Below are positions 16,994 through 26,707 of a stretch of DNA of 64,000 nucleotides, piece by piece. The stretch lies in contig NZ_AOME01000050.1 of assembly GCF_000336935.1 (NCBI RefSeq), forward strand, positions 30,607 through 94,606, read 5' to 3'. The position numbers and the translations under genes were made by a program. The stretch comes from Halococcus salifodinae DSM 8989 (GTDB taxonomy: Archaea; Halobacteriota; Halobacteria; Halobacteriales; Halococcaceae). The number at the start of each line of letters is the position of its first letter. Position 1 is the stretch's first letter. The notes below the pieces were generated by a model. It was not told the DNA's origin, searched no databases, and saw only the letters and a list, made by a program, of their open reading frames with translations.

Positions 16994-17083
16994 ACTCACC
17001 GATAGCGACGGCGGGGGTTTACCCGCTTCGAAGCCGGCGCGGCCAAAGCTGAGACGCCGGCAAACGTTGGGAGACGGAAGATC

Positions 17084-18328
17084 TCACCGAACAGGGATCA
17101 CGTTCTCGTCGAGCGAGCGTGGGAAATAGGTCAGCTGTTCGGTGCCTTCCTCGGTGACGACGATCGTATCCGAGTGGCGATAGCCCGCCTCGCCCGGGAT
17201 GTAGATGCCCGGTTCGATCGTGTAGACGTGACCGGGCTGCATCACCTCGTCGCTGCCGCGATCGATGAATCCGCGTTCGTGACCTTCGAGACCGATGTTG
17301 TGGCCGGTGTGGTGCTGGGCGTGCTCCGCGAAGCCGCGATCGGCGAGCACGTCGTGAACCGCACCGTCGACGTGCGCACAGGCGACGCCCGGTCCCGACT
17401 CCTCGATCGCGGTGGTCTGGGCCGCGAGCATGGCCTCGAAGCGCTCCCGATCTTCGGGACTAGGTTCACCGAGGAACATCGTGCGTTCGAGCTCGCTCAC
17501 GTAGCCGCCGACGTTCGCGGTCGCGCCCGTGACGAGGACGTCGCCTTCCTCCAGTCGGCGATTCTCGGTGAGGCCGTGTGGGAGCGCGGTGTTCGGCCCC
17601 GAGAGGAAGCCACACGAGGCGGGGAACCCCCCGCGGAGGCGCGAGTCGTAGCGCTCGCCGAGCGTGTCGAGCATCGCCATCGAGGCGTCGAGGCTGGCGC
17701 GCTTGGCCACCCAGAGCTCGTGTTTTCCCGGCTCAGCGTATTCCGCGAGCTTCCGGTGTGCGAGATTCCCCCACTTCGCCGATCGCCGCAGAAGGCCGAT
17801 CTCTCCAGCCGATTTCGTCTTCCGCCAGTCGGTGACCCACTCGACGGTTTCGACGTCGACGCCCGCGAGCTCACCGAGTGACGGCCCACTGTACCCCCAG
17901 TGGCCTGGCGCACCGTCCGAATCGGCCGCGATGCGCTCCGCACCGAGGTCGTCGAGCATCGTTCGGATCGTCGCTTCGGGGGTCCGTGATCGGTGTTCGT
18001 GGTACGTCTCGTGGGGAGTGGCGTTCTCCGCGTCGTCTGCGTCACCGATTCCCGGATAGTCGTAGTACCCATGAACGCGCTCGATCAGCGGGAAGTCGTC
18101 GCTCTCGGCGCGGTCGCGTTCGAGCCGCGGCACGGTGATTGCGACTGTCTCGTCGGTGACGGCGAGACACACCGGACGCTCGGTCTGGAGGTGGTGAAAC
18201 CCCGACACCCATTCGATGGCGGTCGCCGAGAACAGACAGAGCGTGTCGCGGTCGGTCGTCGCGAGTTTCTCACGAACACGTTCGATCCGGCGCTCGAACT
18301 CGGCGGGTGGGACTGTCGTCGGTGCCAT
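17084..18328 (-). CDS. M24 (Xaa-Pro peptidase/creatinase) family protein with altered metal ligands
   Basis: A 414-residue cytoplasmic pita-bread-fold protein: an N-terminal creatinase_N-like domain to about 165 and a C-terminal M24 domain. In metal-dependent members the ligands are D, D, H, E, E. Here the aligned positions read T267 (VLVTGA), E279 (YVSELERT), H343 (TGHNIGLEGHE), E372 (TIEPGIY) and S386 (YRHSDT), so three of five differ. H251 (ALPHG), the catalytic histidine position in creatinase and aminopeptidase P, is kept. It may be metal-independent or use a changed site. It neighbours a peptide-transport operon, which suggests a peptide-like substrate. Confidence 0.82.
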   Translation of the reverse strand: MAPTTVPPAEFERRIERVREKLATTDRDTLCLFSATAIEWVSGFHHLQTERPVCLAVTDETVAITVPRLERDRAESDDFPLIERVHGYYDYPGIGDADDAENATPHETYHEHRSRTPEATIRTMLDDLGAERIAADSDGAPGHWGYSGPSLGELAGVDVETVEWVTDWRKTKSAGEIGLLRRSAKWGNLAHRKLAEYAEPGKHELWVAKRASLDASMAMLDTLGERYDSRLRGGFPASCGFLSGPNTALPHGLTENRRLEEGDVLVTGATANVGGYVSELERTMFLGEPSPEDRERFEAMLAAQTTAIEESGPGVACAHVDGAVHDVLADRGFAEHAQHHTGHNIGLEGHERGFIDRGSDEVMQPGHVYTIEPGIYIPGEAGYRHSDTIVVTEEGTEQLTYFPRSLDENVIPVR

Positions 18329-18472
18329 ACACTCTGGACCGACGGCGACACCATGAGTGTTCTCCCGTTTCGCTCCACGACGACGATCCGAGCGCTGTCG
18401 ACCAGCAGAGCGAAGTTCGTGCGTGGAAGACGGGGAAGCGATGACGGGTCGACGACGAACGAACGCCGAATC

Positions 18473-18979
18473 ATGCTTGCCCGGAACGGGCGTCCACTGA
18501 TCGTGCCCGTTAGTGATCGCGAGGACCGCCACGGACTCGACGAGACGCGCAACTACCTCGCTGCGGCGCTCGGACGGTTCGTCCCGCAGCGCCTTGCGCG
18601 CGCGGCGTTACACGTCTCGATCGAGACCGGCCGAGAGCGCTACGCTCGGGGGGAGCCGATCGCGATCACCGCCACGTTCACCAACCGGCTCCCCGTCCCG
18701 ATCACGGTCCGAACGCCGCGCCAGCGGCGCTGGGGATGGAGCGTCGACGGCGAGCTCGAAGCGAGCGACGAAGCCCGCTACACCCGTTCGAAACCGAGCA
18801 GCTTCGGGTTTCGCCCCCGCGAGCGAAAGCGTTTCGAGTGGGAGTGGAACGGCCGGTTCGAACGAACCACCGAACGTCAGTGGGTGACGGCCGAGCCCCG
18901 CGAGTACGAGATTTCCGCGTTCGTCGCGCTCGACGGCGACACGCGGCCGTCGGCGACGACGACTGTGCGGATCGAGTGA
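18473..18979 (+). CDS. Beta-sandwich-like protein of unknown function
   Basis: A 168-residue protein starting MLARNGRPLIVPVSDRED. After a helical N-terminus the sequence has an Ig-like alternation: ALHVSIETGRERYARGEPI, ITATFTNRLPVPITVRTP, then RWGWSVDGELEAS and ERKRFEWEWNGRF. This order of strand, asymmetric Asn/Pro turn, RWGWS and aromatic E-x-W resembles the BsuPI intracellular proteinase-inhibitor fold, but that is inference from layout. There is no signal peptide. It is convergent with the oligopeptide ABC operon. Confidence 0.6.
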   Translation: MLARNGRPLIVPVSDREDRHGLDETRNYLAAALGRFVPQRLARAALHVSIETGRERYARGEPIAITATFTNRLPVPITVRTPRQRRWGWSVDGELEASDEARYTRSKPSSFGFRPRERKRFEWEWNGRFERTTERQWVTAEPREYEISAFVALDGDTRPSATTTVRIE

Positions 18980-18997
18980 CGGAAGCGAACTCGCGAG

Positions 18998-20296
18998 CTA
19001 CTCGCGATGGAGATGACAGGCTGCGAAGTGAGCCCCGGAGCCGTGCTCGGGCTCGATCTCGTAGGTCGGTTCCTCCTGCGCGCAGATGCTCTGCTGGGCG
19101 AAGTTCTCGTCGAGCAAGCGGTCGGCTTCCGCCCAGTCGTCCGAGAGCACGTTTTCGACCGCCCGGTCGACGATCGTGGCCGCCTCGCCCGCAAGCGACA
19201 CGTCCTCGAAGAAGCGGTGGCGAAGCGACCGTTCGCCTTCCGGTTCGAACGTTCGACGGTCGACCGCACGCATGAACGCCCGCACGGCCTCCCACTGGGA
19301 ATCGGTGAGATCGTACTCAGGCGGGCGGATGAGCTCGGGACAGCGCGTCCGGAATCGACACCCGGAGGGCGGGTTGATCGGGCTCGGAACGTCGCCTTCG
19401 AGCACGCCGCGGGTCCCCTCTGCACGCGGATCGGGGACCGGGATCGACGACAGCAGCGCCCGCGTGTAGGGGTGTTGTGGGTTCTCGAACAGCTCCTTTT
19501 TTTCGGCGAGCTCGACGAGCTGACCCAGATACATCACCGCGACCCGATCCGAGATGTACCGGATCACGGAGAGATCGTGGGCGATGAACAGGTACGTGAG
19601 TCCGAACTCCTCTTGGAGGGCGTTCATCGTGTTGAGCACCTGGGCCTGGATCGAGACGTCGAGCGCGCTCACGGGCTCGTCACACACGATGAAGTCGGGG
19701 TTGACCGACAGCGCCCGCGCGAGGTTGATCCGCTGGCGCTGTCCGCCCGAGAAGGCGTGCGGGTGGCGATTGTAGTGCTGGGGATCGAGTCCGACCTTTT
19801 CGAGCAGTTCGTGCGCACGGTCCTCCCGGCCTTCGGCGTCGAGCATCCCGTGGGCTTTCATCGGCTCCTCGACGATGGAGCCGACCTTCATCCGGGGGTC
19901 GAGGCTCGACTGGGGATCCTGGAAGATCATCTGCATGTCCTGGCGCTGCGCGCGCAGCTCCTCGCCACTCATCTCGGCGAGGTTCGATCCCTTGAAGTAG
20001 ACGTCACCATCGGTCGGGTTGAGCAGTCGAAGGATGGTTCGTGCGAGCGTGCTCTTGCCACAGCCGGATTCGCCGACGAGTCCGAGGGTTTCGCCCTCCC
20101 TGATTTCGAAGGAGACATCTTCGACCGCGCGCACCTCCTCCGAATCGAAAAACCCGGAGAGGAACCCGCTCCCTTGGTCGAAGTGTTTGGTCAGTCCGTC
20201 GACTTCGAGCAGCGCGTCGGTGCCGGACGTCCGGTCGGTCGCGCCGCCGACCTCGGTCCCGTCGTCGGTTTCGGCCGGTGATCGGGCGTCACTCAT
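18998..20296 (-). CDS. Oligopeptide ABC transporter ATP-binding protein (DppF/OppF type)
   Basis: A 432-residue ATPase, last gene of the five-gene peptide importer operon. It has Walker [10 protein letters not shown], a Q-loop in [13 protein letters not shown], the signature FSGGQRQR and Walker [13 protein letters not shown]. The oligopeptide-specific C-terminal part contains [14 protein letters not shown] and a later cysteine in AACHLHRE, which can hold an iron-sulfur cluster in some members. A charged insertion of about 90 residues (about 325-410) separates these parts. It overlaps the upstream ATPase gene by 8 nt, so translation is coupled. Confidence 0.92.
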   Translation of the reverse strand: MSDARSPAETDDGTEVGGATDRTSGTDALLEVDGLTKHFDQGSGFLSGFFDSEEVRAVEDVSFEIREGETLGLVGESGCGKSTLARTILRLLNPTDGDVYFKGSNLAEMSGEELRAQRQDMQMIFQDPQSSLDPRMKVGSIVEEPMKAHGMLDAEGREDRAHELLEKVGLDPQHYNRHPHAFSGGQRQRINLARALSVNPDFIVCDEPVSALDVSIQAQVLNTMNALQEEFGLTYLFIAHDLSVIRYISDRVAVMYLGQLVELAEKKELFENPQHPYTRALLSSIPVPDPRAEGTRGVLEGDVPSPINPPSGCRFRTRCPELIRPPEYDLTDSQWEAVRAFMRAVDRRTFEPEGERSLRHRFFEDVSLAGEAATIVDRAVENVLSDDWAEADRLLDENFAQQSICAQEEPTYEIEPEHGSGAHFAACHLHRE

Positions 20297-21428
20297 CGGT
20301 CTCACCCCTGCGACGCCCACCGTCGGCAGTGAGGTCCGCACCGAACCCGGCCTTGGCGTCGCTGGCGATCGGGTCGCTGTCCCAGTAACCGACGTCGAAC
20401 GCATCGTGCATCAGACACGCGGCGCGGTGGGGCGGATCACCCGGCTCGGTGACGTCGCGCGCGTCCGGATGTGCTCGAACGCACACCTCGCGCGCGTCCG
20501 GACACCGAGTGTGGAACCGACAGCCGGAGGGCGGATTGATCGCCTCGGGCATGACGCCCTCGATGGGCGAGAGTTCGCCGACCGTTTCGTCGGGGCGAGG
20601 GATGGATTCGAGCAGCGCCTGCGTGTAGGGGTGTTTGGTGTCGTAGAACAGCTGCTCGACATCGGCCTGTTCGACGATCTCGCCGAGATACATCACGTTC
20701 ACGCGGTCGCAGATCTCCGCGATCACGCCCATGTCGTGGGTGACCCAGACGAAACTGGTGTCGTACTTGTCCTGGAGATCGTCGACGAGATCGAGGATCT
20801 GGCCCTCGACCGTGACGTCCAGCGCGGTGGTTGGCTCGTCGGCGATGATGAGGCTCGGCTCACACGACAGTGCCATTGCGATCAGCACCCGCTGGCGCAT
20901 CCCGCCGGAGAACTGGTGTGGGTAGTCGTCGTAGCGGTTCTCGGGTTCGGGGATGCCGACCTCCCGGAGCATGTCGATCGCCTCTCGTTTCGCGGCGTCC
21001 GCCCCGAGATCGCGGTTGATCTCGATGAACTCCCGGAGCTGGCCGCCGACGGTGAACACGGGGTTCAAACTCTCCATCGGATCTTGGAAGATGATCGCGA
21101 TCTCCCGGCCCCGGATGCGTTCGCGCATCGTGGCGTTCGAGAGCATCTCGTCGCGCTGGACGAGTTCGCCATCCGATCGCTCCTCGACGCCGAACAGCGT
21201 CTCGCCGCGAAACGTGACTTCGCCACCGACGATCTCGCCGGGACTCTCGACCAGCCGGAGCAGGCTCGACGCGGCGACGCTCTTGCCCGCCCCGCTCTCG
21301 CCGACCAGCCCCACGATCTCGCCCTCGTTCACCGTAAAGGAGATACCGTCGACGGCACGAACGACGCCTTCCTCGGTGAAGAAGTGGGTCGTCAACTCTT
21401 CGACGCGTAGTAGTGGTTCCTGACTCAT
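20289..21428 (-). CDS. Oligopeptide ABC transporter ATP-binding protein (DppD/OppD type)
   Basis: A 379-residue ATPase that pairs with the DppF-type protein to drive import. Walker A is GESGAGKS, the Q-loop is [12 protein letters not shown], the signature is FSGGMRQR and Walker B is [12 protein letters not shown]. The C-terminal motif [19 protein letters not shown] has the cysteines typical of oligopeptide ATPases. The tail (residues 345-379) is acidic and not conserved. It is preceded by permease gene dppC-type with a gap of 99 nt, still on one strand. Confidence 0.93.
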   Translation of the reverse strand: MSQEPLLRVEELTTHFFTEEGVVRAVDGISFTVNEGEIVGLVGESGAGKSVAASSLLRLVESPGEIVGGEVTFRGETLFGVEERSDGELVQRDEMLSNATMRERIRGREIAIIFQDPMESLNPVFTVGGQLREFIEINRDLGADAAKREAIDMLREVGIPEPENRYDDYPHQFSGGMRQRVLIAMALSCEPSLIIADEPTTALDVTVEGQILDLVDDLQDKYDTSFVWVTHDMGVIAEICDRVNVMYLGEIVEQADVEQLFYDTKHPYTQALLESIPRPDETVGELSPIEGVMPEAINPPSGCRFHTRCPDAREVCVRAHPDARDVTEPGDPPHRAACLMHDAFDVGYWDSDPIASDAKAGFGADLTADGGRRRGETDE

Positions 21429-21527
21429 GATGTCGTCCTGTTTCGTCTCGTGATCGCGACTGTCTCTCCGACGGTCGATCGCTGCCGGTGTTGCGACCGG
21501 TCTCCAGTGGTTGCTGTCCGATGCATC

Positions 21528-22526
21528 TCAGTTGTTGAGCCGCGGATCGAGCGCGTCCCGGAGCCCGTCGCCGAAGAGGTTGAACCCCACGACGGTGATC
21601 AGAATGGCGAGCCCCGGCCAGAGGCTGAACCAGATGCTCTGGAGCATGTAGTTGCGCGACTGGGCGAGCATCTGTCCCCACGAGGGTGTCGGTGGCTGGA
21701 CCCCGAACCCCAGGAAGGAGAGTCCGGCCACGATGATGATGCTCACGCCGACCTGGAGGGTGGCCTGCACCAGCACGGGTGCGAAGCTGTTCGGCACGAC
21801 GTGCCGGAAGATGATGTTGCGGTCCCTGACTCCCGCCGCGCGGGCGGCTTCGACGTAATCCTCCTCGCGCACGCTGAGTACGCGCGAGCGTATCAGCCGC
21901 GCGAACACCGGTATCGAACCGATGCCGACCCCGATCATCGCGAAGAGGAGATCACGCCCGAACACCGACATGAACGTGATCACGAGGATCAGGAAGGGGA
22001 TGGCGTACAGCGTCTCGACGCCGCGCATCAACACGTCGTCGACCCACCCGCCGTAGTAGCCTGCCACCGCGCCCACGACCACGCCGCCGAACAGCCCGAA
22101 CGCGGTCGCGATGAACCCGACCTGGATCGCGATCCGTGTCCCGTAAAACAGGCGCGCGAGGATGTCGCGGCCACGGTTGTCGGTGCCGAGTGGGTGTTCC
22201 CACGTCCCGGTACCAAGTCCGTTCTCGACCCCGACAGGAGGCAACAGCGCCTCGACGGTCACTGGGTCGGTCGCGGGGTTGACCCAGAACGTGCTCGCGA
22301 ACCAGTAGTCGAGCAGCTTCGCGTCGACGTACGCGAACACCGCGACCGCGGTCATGAAGCCGATGATGAACAACCCCGCGAGCGCGGTCGGGTCGCTTCG
22401 GACTTGAGTGAGGGTGTAGCGCCACCCCACCCGAGATTCGACCGCGCGTTCGCTCTCGTCGGCTCCACTCTCCTCGGTCTGACCCGAGGAAAGCATCTCG
22501 TCGGATTGGGTATCACTCGTTGCCAT
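21528..22526 (-). CDS. Oligopeptide ABC transporter permease (DppC/OppC type)
   Basis: A 332-residue inner-membrane permease with a hydrophilic N-terminus (MATSDTQSDEMLSSG), one helix, a large external loop (TGTWEHPLGTDNRGRDILAR, the DppC hallmark) and five more helices. The ATPase-coupling EAA loop is EAARAAGVRDRNIIFRHVVP. The ATG at 22526 lies directly after the stop of the partner permease, indicating coupled translation. Confidence 0.93.
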   Translation of the reverse strand: MATSDTQSDEMLSSGQTEESGADESERAVESRVGWRYTLTQVRSDPTALAGLFIIGFMTAVAVFAYVDAKLLDYWFASTFWVNPATDPVTVEALLPPVGVENGLGTGTWEHPLGTDNRGRDILARLFYGTRIAIQVGFIATAFGLFGGVVVGAVAGYYGGWVDDVLMRGVETLYAIPFLILVITFMSVFGRDLLFAMIGVGIGSIPVFARLIRSRVLSVREEDYVEAARAAGVRDRNIIFRHVVPNSFAPVLVQATLQVGVSIIIVAGLSFLGFGVQPPTPSWGQMLAQSRNYMLQSIWFSLWPGLAILITVVGFNLFGDGLRDALDPRLNN

Positions 22527-22527
22527 G

Positions 22528-23526
22528 TCAGTCCCGTTCACCGTAGGAGACGCGCGGGTCGACGTACGCGTAGGAGAGATCGGTGATGATCACTCCGATC
22601 ACGAACGCCAGCCCGAAGACGATCGTCGTTCCCATTATCAGTTGGTAGTCCTGGTTGTAGACGCCGGTCAGGATGAGCGTCCCCATCCCGTTGATGCTGA
22701 ACACCGTCTCGGTCAGCACCGCACCGCCGAGCGCGGTCGAGAGATTCAATCCGAGCACCGTCAACACCGGCAGCTGTGCGTTGCGGAACGCGTGTTTCCT
22801 GAGGATCGTGGTCTCGGAGACGCCGTAGGCCCGCGCGAGTCTGACGTACTCCTCCGAGAGGGTTTCGAGCATCGAGGAGCGTTCGATCCGCGTGATCGCC
22901 GCCATCTGGAGCGTCCCGAGCGAGAGCGTCGGCAGGATGAGGTGTCTCGCCGACGTGACCACCACGTCGAGACGCGTCGACGCCCCCTCGACCCGGAGCG
23001 GATGCGCCCACGGCAGTATCAGGTTCGTCGCGGGGAGCCACCCGAGCTTGAACGCGAAGACGATGATGAGCATCAGCCCGATCCAGAAGGAGGGCGTGCT
23101 CACGCCGATCAGCGCGACGACCCGCGAGATGTGGTCGGTCGGCTTGTTCCGTCGCTGCGCCGAGAGGACGCCGAGCGGGATCGACGCCACGATAGCGAAC
23201 GTGAAACTCGACAGCAACAACAGCAGCGTCACCGGCAGCCGCTCCATGATCTTCTGAGTGACGGGCACCCCATAGTAGAGGCTCTGGCCGAGGTCTCCCT
23301 GGACGACGCCCGCGAGGTAGTTGAAGTACCGGACGTACAGCGGCTGATCGAGACCGTATTTCGCCTGGATCGCCGCGACTTGTCCCGGTGTCGGCGACGG
23401 ACCGAGCATGATGCGTGCCGGATTGCCGGGGATGGCGTTCGAGAGGAGGAACGTGATCGTCACGATACCGATCAACACCGGTATCGCCTGGAGTAGCCGT
23501 CGGGCGGTGTAGCGAGCTAGCCCCAC
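22528..23526 (-). CDS. Oligopeptide ABC transporter permease (DppB/OppB type)
   Basis: A 332-residue permease beginning with GTG. The N-terminal helix (RRLLQAIPVLIGIVTITF) and the motif AIPGNPARIMLG are typical of DppB. The external loop ends LGQSLYYGVPV, and the EAA motif is LARAYGVSETTILRKHAFRN. The C-terminal YAYVDPRVSYG is the usual DppB ending. It forms the heterodimeric channel with the DppC-type gene downstream. A 97 nt gap separates it from the binding-protein gene, room for transcript processing that raises binding-protein yield. Confidence 0.93.
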   Translation of the reverse strand: MGLARYTARRLLQAIPVLIGIVTITFLLSNAIPGNPARIMLGPSPTPGQVAAIQAKYGLDQPLYVRYFNYLAGVVQGDLGQSLYYGVPVTQKIMERLPVTLLLLLSSFTFAIVASIPLGVLSAQRRNKPTDHISRVVALIGVSTPSFWIGLMLIIVFAFKLGWLPATNLILPWAHPLRVEGASTRLDVVVTSARHLILPTLSLGTLQMAAITRIERSSMLETLSEEYVRLARAYGVSETTILRKHAFRNAQLPVLTVLGLNLSTALGGAVLTETVFSINGMGTLILTGVYNQDYQLIMGTTIVFGLAFVIGVIITDLSYAYVDPRVSYGERD

Positions 23527-23623
23527 GGCTCACCCCCGTAGCGGCGGTACGTGGGTACCGTTCGTGTGGTTGTCGTGTCAGTCATGATGGGATACGAACG
23601 AAATCGAAACGCTTCGGCCGGAA

Positions 23624-25312
23624 CTACTTCTCGACCGAGACGTTGTTGTAGCCGGTGGCGATGCTGAAGCTGCCGACCGGGTGTGACGTGAAATCCTTGA
23701 CGTAGTTTTTCACGCCGAAGCTGTTCTTGAGGTTGTACGCCGGCAGGTTCACCCGGTCTTCGAGGAGGGTCGTGATGGCCTGCTGGTACAGTTTTTTTCG
23801 CTCTCCTCTGTCGGTCGACTTCCGGGCGTTCACGATCGCAGAGTTGACCTCGTCGTTCTGGTAGAACACGCCCTGGCCGACACCCGCCTGGGATTGGGCG
23901 AACAGGAAGTACATGAACGAGTCGGGATCGGGCGTGCCCGACCACCCGAGCGTGTACATGTTGTAGTCGTTGGGGTCGCCCGTGACGTACCTGTCGAGGA
24001 ACGTCCCCCAGTCGAGTCGCTGGACGGTCGCGCCGTAGCCCGCCTCTTTCAGCCCGTTGGCGACGCTGGTGCCGATCTGTTCGCGCTTGTCGTCCGGCGG
24101 GACGATGATCTTCGCGTTCCAGTTGTCCGGGACGTTGTCGTTGTCGTCGAGCATCGACTTCGCCTTGTCGACGTCCTTGTCGTGGGGGATCTTCTTCCAC
24201 TCCTCGATCGGCATGTCCCAGTCGTCGACGAGGACCTTCGGCAGCGGGCTGTACTGGCGGAGCCCGGTCGGTTCGACGAAGTTCGAGACGGCCTGATCCA
24301 TCGAGACCGCGTAGTCGATCGCCTCGCGGACCTTCGGATCCGCGGTCGGCCCCTTCTTGCAGTTGAACGCGAGATAGAAGTAGCCGACGCCCGGGACGGC
24401 GTCGATCGACGCGTTGCCCATGTTCTTCACGGTGTTCCACGACTTCGGCGGGATCTCCTCGATGACGTCGTTCTCGCCCGATTTGAGGGTGGTGACCCGG
24501 GTGGTCCCCTCCTCGACCGGCACGAACTCGATCCCCGAGAGGTTCGGCGTGGGATCGCCCCAGTAGTCGTCCCACCGCTTCACCCGTGCGAAGTCGCCTT
24601 CCTGCCACCCCTCGAAGGTGAACGGCCCGGCCCCGACCGGGTTTTTGGTGTTGAACGCCTGCTTGTTCTGCTCGCGGACCGACTTCGGCACGACGTTGGC
24701 CGCGAGATAGCTGTTGAACGCCCCGAAGGGGTACTTCAGATCGAACTGGACCGTCTTCTCGTCGACGGCCTCGGCAGTGTCGATCATGTTGAAGTTGGCG
24801 GCGTTCTCGGTCTCCTCCTTCACCGGGGCGGTGAAGGTGTACGCCACGTCCTCCGCGGTCACCGGGTCACCGTTGTGGAACGTCGCGTCCTCGTTGAGCG
24901 GGACGACGTAGCGTTGGCCCCCGTTCTCGACTTCGGGCTGCTTCGCTGCGATCTGCGGAACGATCTTCTTGCCCGCCTCGTTCCACTCGTACAACGGATC
25001 GAACACCAGTGAGGCGACCTGATCCGAGGGAACGTCGTTCAGGACGATCGGATCGAACTCGATCGGACTCTTGACCTGGGCGAACGTGAGCTGTCCGCCG
25101 CTACCGCCACCACCACCGCCGCTTTCGTTGGCGCTACCGTTTCCGCCACCGCTACCGTTTCCACCGCCCCCGCCACTGCCGTTTCCGCTACCGTTCCCTT
25201 CGTCAGGGGCGGTGGCGCTCTGACAACCGGCCAAACCGGCGATGCCGATCGCGCCGGTCCCCTGTAGGAGGCGGCGTCTGGTCACGTCGTATGTCGTCTG
25301 TTTGTCCGTCAT
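23624..25312 (-). CDS. Oligopeptide ABC transporter substrate-binding lipoprotein (family 5)
   Basis: A 562-residue extracellular binding protein, first gene of the importer operon. It has a Tat signal (DVTRRRLLQGTG), lipobox GLAGC and then a Gly/Asn/Ser-rich tether of about 50 residues that keeps the domain off the membrane. The SBP_bac_5 domain follows, with family motifs DATFHNGDPVTAEDVAYTF and GAGPFTFEGW. The fold binds peptides, nickel or glycosides; the M24-like and amidohydrolase neighbours favour peptides. A possible promoter (ataaaac...tttacaata) lies within 60 nt upstream. Confidence 0.92.
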   Translation of the reverse strand: MTDKQTTYDVTRRRLLQGTGAIGIAGLAGCQSATAPDEGNGSGNGSGGGGGNGSGGGNGSANESGGGGGGSGGQLTFAQVKSPIEFDPIVLNDVPSDQVASLVFDPLYEWNEAGKKIVPQIAAKQPEVENGGQRYVVPLNEDATFHNGDPVTAEDVAYTFTAPVKEETENAANFNMIDTAEAVDEKTVQFDLKYPFGAFNSYLAANVVPKSVREQNKQAFNTKNPVGAGPFTFEGWQEGDFARVKRWDDYWGDPTPNLSGIEFVPVEEGTTRVTTLKSGENDVIEEIPPKSWNTVKNMGNASIDAVPGVGYFYLAFNCKKGPTADPKVREAIDYAVSMDQAVSNFVEPTGLRQYSPLPKVLVDDWDMPIEEWKKIPHDKDVDKAKSMLDDNDNVPDNWNAKIIVPPDDKREQIGTSVANGLKEAGYGATVQRLDWGTFLDRYVTGDPNDYNMYTLGWSGTPDPDSFMYFLFAQSQAGVGQGVFYQNDEVNSAIVNARKSTDRGERKKLYQQAITTLLEDRVNLPAYNLKNSFGVKNYVKDFTSHPVGSFSIATGYNNVSVEK

Positions 25313-25455
25313 GAGCTGGTTTGTTCCTCGGTAACGCGTTCTTCCCGGAGCTATTGTAAATGTTTTATGGCCGGGGTCGTCCCAGGAACTGTCGACACAA
25401 CGGATAGAACGGACGATCGGGCCGGCGAACGTCGGTGTGGAGCTGGTTCGGCGAC

Positions 25456-26646
25456 CTACCGCTCCCACTCCTCGCGGAGATCCGTGGCGTCGCGCTCGTG
25501 ATCGAAGACGTGCTCACCGTCGACGAACACGTGTTGGGCGGTCGAGTCGAACGCGTAGAACTCGTCGTCCCACACCGCGAGGTCGGCGTCAGTGCCTTCT
25601 TCGAGCGTCCCGACGCGATCCCCGATCCCGAGAATTGCGGCCGGATTCTTGGTCACGGTGTCGAGCGCGGCGTCGGCGGGGAGTCCCTCCCGAACCGCGA
25701 GACCCACACAGACATCGAGATGTTGCTGGGGCAGGACGGGCGCGTCGGTCTGGATCGCGACGGTCACGCCCGCCTCGTGGAGCAGGCCTGGCGTCTCGAA
25801 GGTGATGTTCGACAGCTCGTACTTGGTTGCGCTCGACGCGCTCGGCCCCACCACGGCAGGAACGTCGCGTTCGGCGAACTCCTCGGCGATCAGGTGGCCC
25901 TCGGTCGCGTGCTCGATCGAGAGGTTCTCGATCCCGAACTCTTCGGTTATTCGGAACACCGTCATGATGTCGTCGGCCCGGTGGGCGTGGACTCTGAACG
26001 GGAGATCGCCCTCCAAGACTCGCACGAGATGTTCCATTCCGAGATCGCGCTCGAACGGGTCGCCCTCCTCGGCGGCGTGATCACGCCGGTTCTGGTAATC
26101 CTCGGCGCTCATCAGTGCCTCTCGGAGTGTAGCCGCGACACCCGAGCGGGTCGCGGGCTCGCGGTCGTACTCCTCGCCGTGGACGCGCTTGGGATTCTCG
26201 CCCATCGCGGCCTTCATCCCGTCCTCACGGAGGAACATCTCGTCGGCGAGGTTCCCGTGGGTCTTCATCGAGCAGATCACGCCGCCGATCACGTTCGCAC
26301 TCCCCATCCGGGCGCTCACGGTCGTCACGCCACTCCGGACGGCGTGATCGAGCTCCTCGTCGTGGGGATGAAACCCGTCGAGCGCCGAGACGTGCGGCGT
26401 CACTGGATCGGTCAACTCGTTGATGTCGCCGTCCTCGGGCTCGCCCCACTCGGCCATCCCGGCGTGGCTGTGAGCGTCGATCAGGCCCGGTGTGACGTGG
26501 TTCCCATCGCAGTCGAGGACGTTCGCCCCGTCGGGAACGTCGATATCGCCCACTGCGCTGATCTCGCTGCCCTCGACGAGCACGCCGCCCTCGACTGTCC
26601 CGCGATCGGTCGCCGTGTGAACGATTGCATTGGTGAGTGCGTACAC
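25456..26646 (-). CDS. Amidohydrolase (imidazolonepropionase-like)
   Basis: A 396-residue metal-dependent hydrolase of the amidohydrolase superfamily, starting with GTG. The metal site is formed by DAHSHAG near residue 58 (H-x-H), HAHRADD mid-barrel, a further His in SIEHATEG and the late Asp in IQTDAPVLP. A small N-terminal and C-terminal beta-sandwich (LVEGSEISAVGDI and VFVDGEHVF) completes the fold. Such proteins often cleave cyclic amides or prolidase-type dipeptides. Lying upstream of the peptide-importer operon on the same strand, it may process an imported peptide, but substrate is not predictable. Confidence 0.85.
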   Translation of the reverse strand: MYALTNAIVHTATDRGTVEGGVLVEGSEISAVGDIDVPDGANVLDCDGNHVTPGLIDAHSHAGMAEWGEPEDGDINELTDPVTPHVSALDGFHPHDEELDHAVRSGVTTVSARMGSANVIGGVICSMKTHGNLADEMFLREDGMKAAMGENPKRVHGEEYDREPATRSGVAATLREALMSAEDYQNRRDHAAEEGDPFERDLGMEHLVRVLEGDLPFRVHAHRADDIMTVFRITEEFGIENLSIEHATEGHLIAEEFAERDVPAVVGPSASSATKYELSNITFETPGLLHEAGVTVAIQTDAPVLPQQHLDVCVGLAVREGLPADAALDTVTKNPAAILGIGDRVGTLEEGTDADLAVWDDEFYAFDSTAQHVFVDGEHVFDHERDATDLREEWER

Positions 26647-26707
26647 GACGTGGACGAGGCAAGATTCACACTAAAGCGCTCGGATCACCCGCCCGAATCT
26701 CCGGCGA

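Noticed and set aside
25080-25200. Repeat of CACC/GCCACC words as a regulatory element
   Set aside because: It is the Gly-Ser-Asn tether codons of the oligopeptide-binding lipoprotein.
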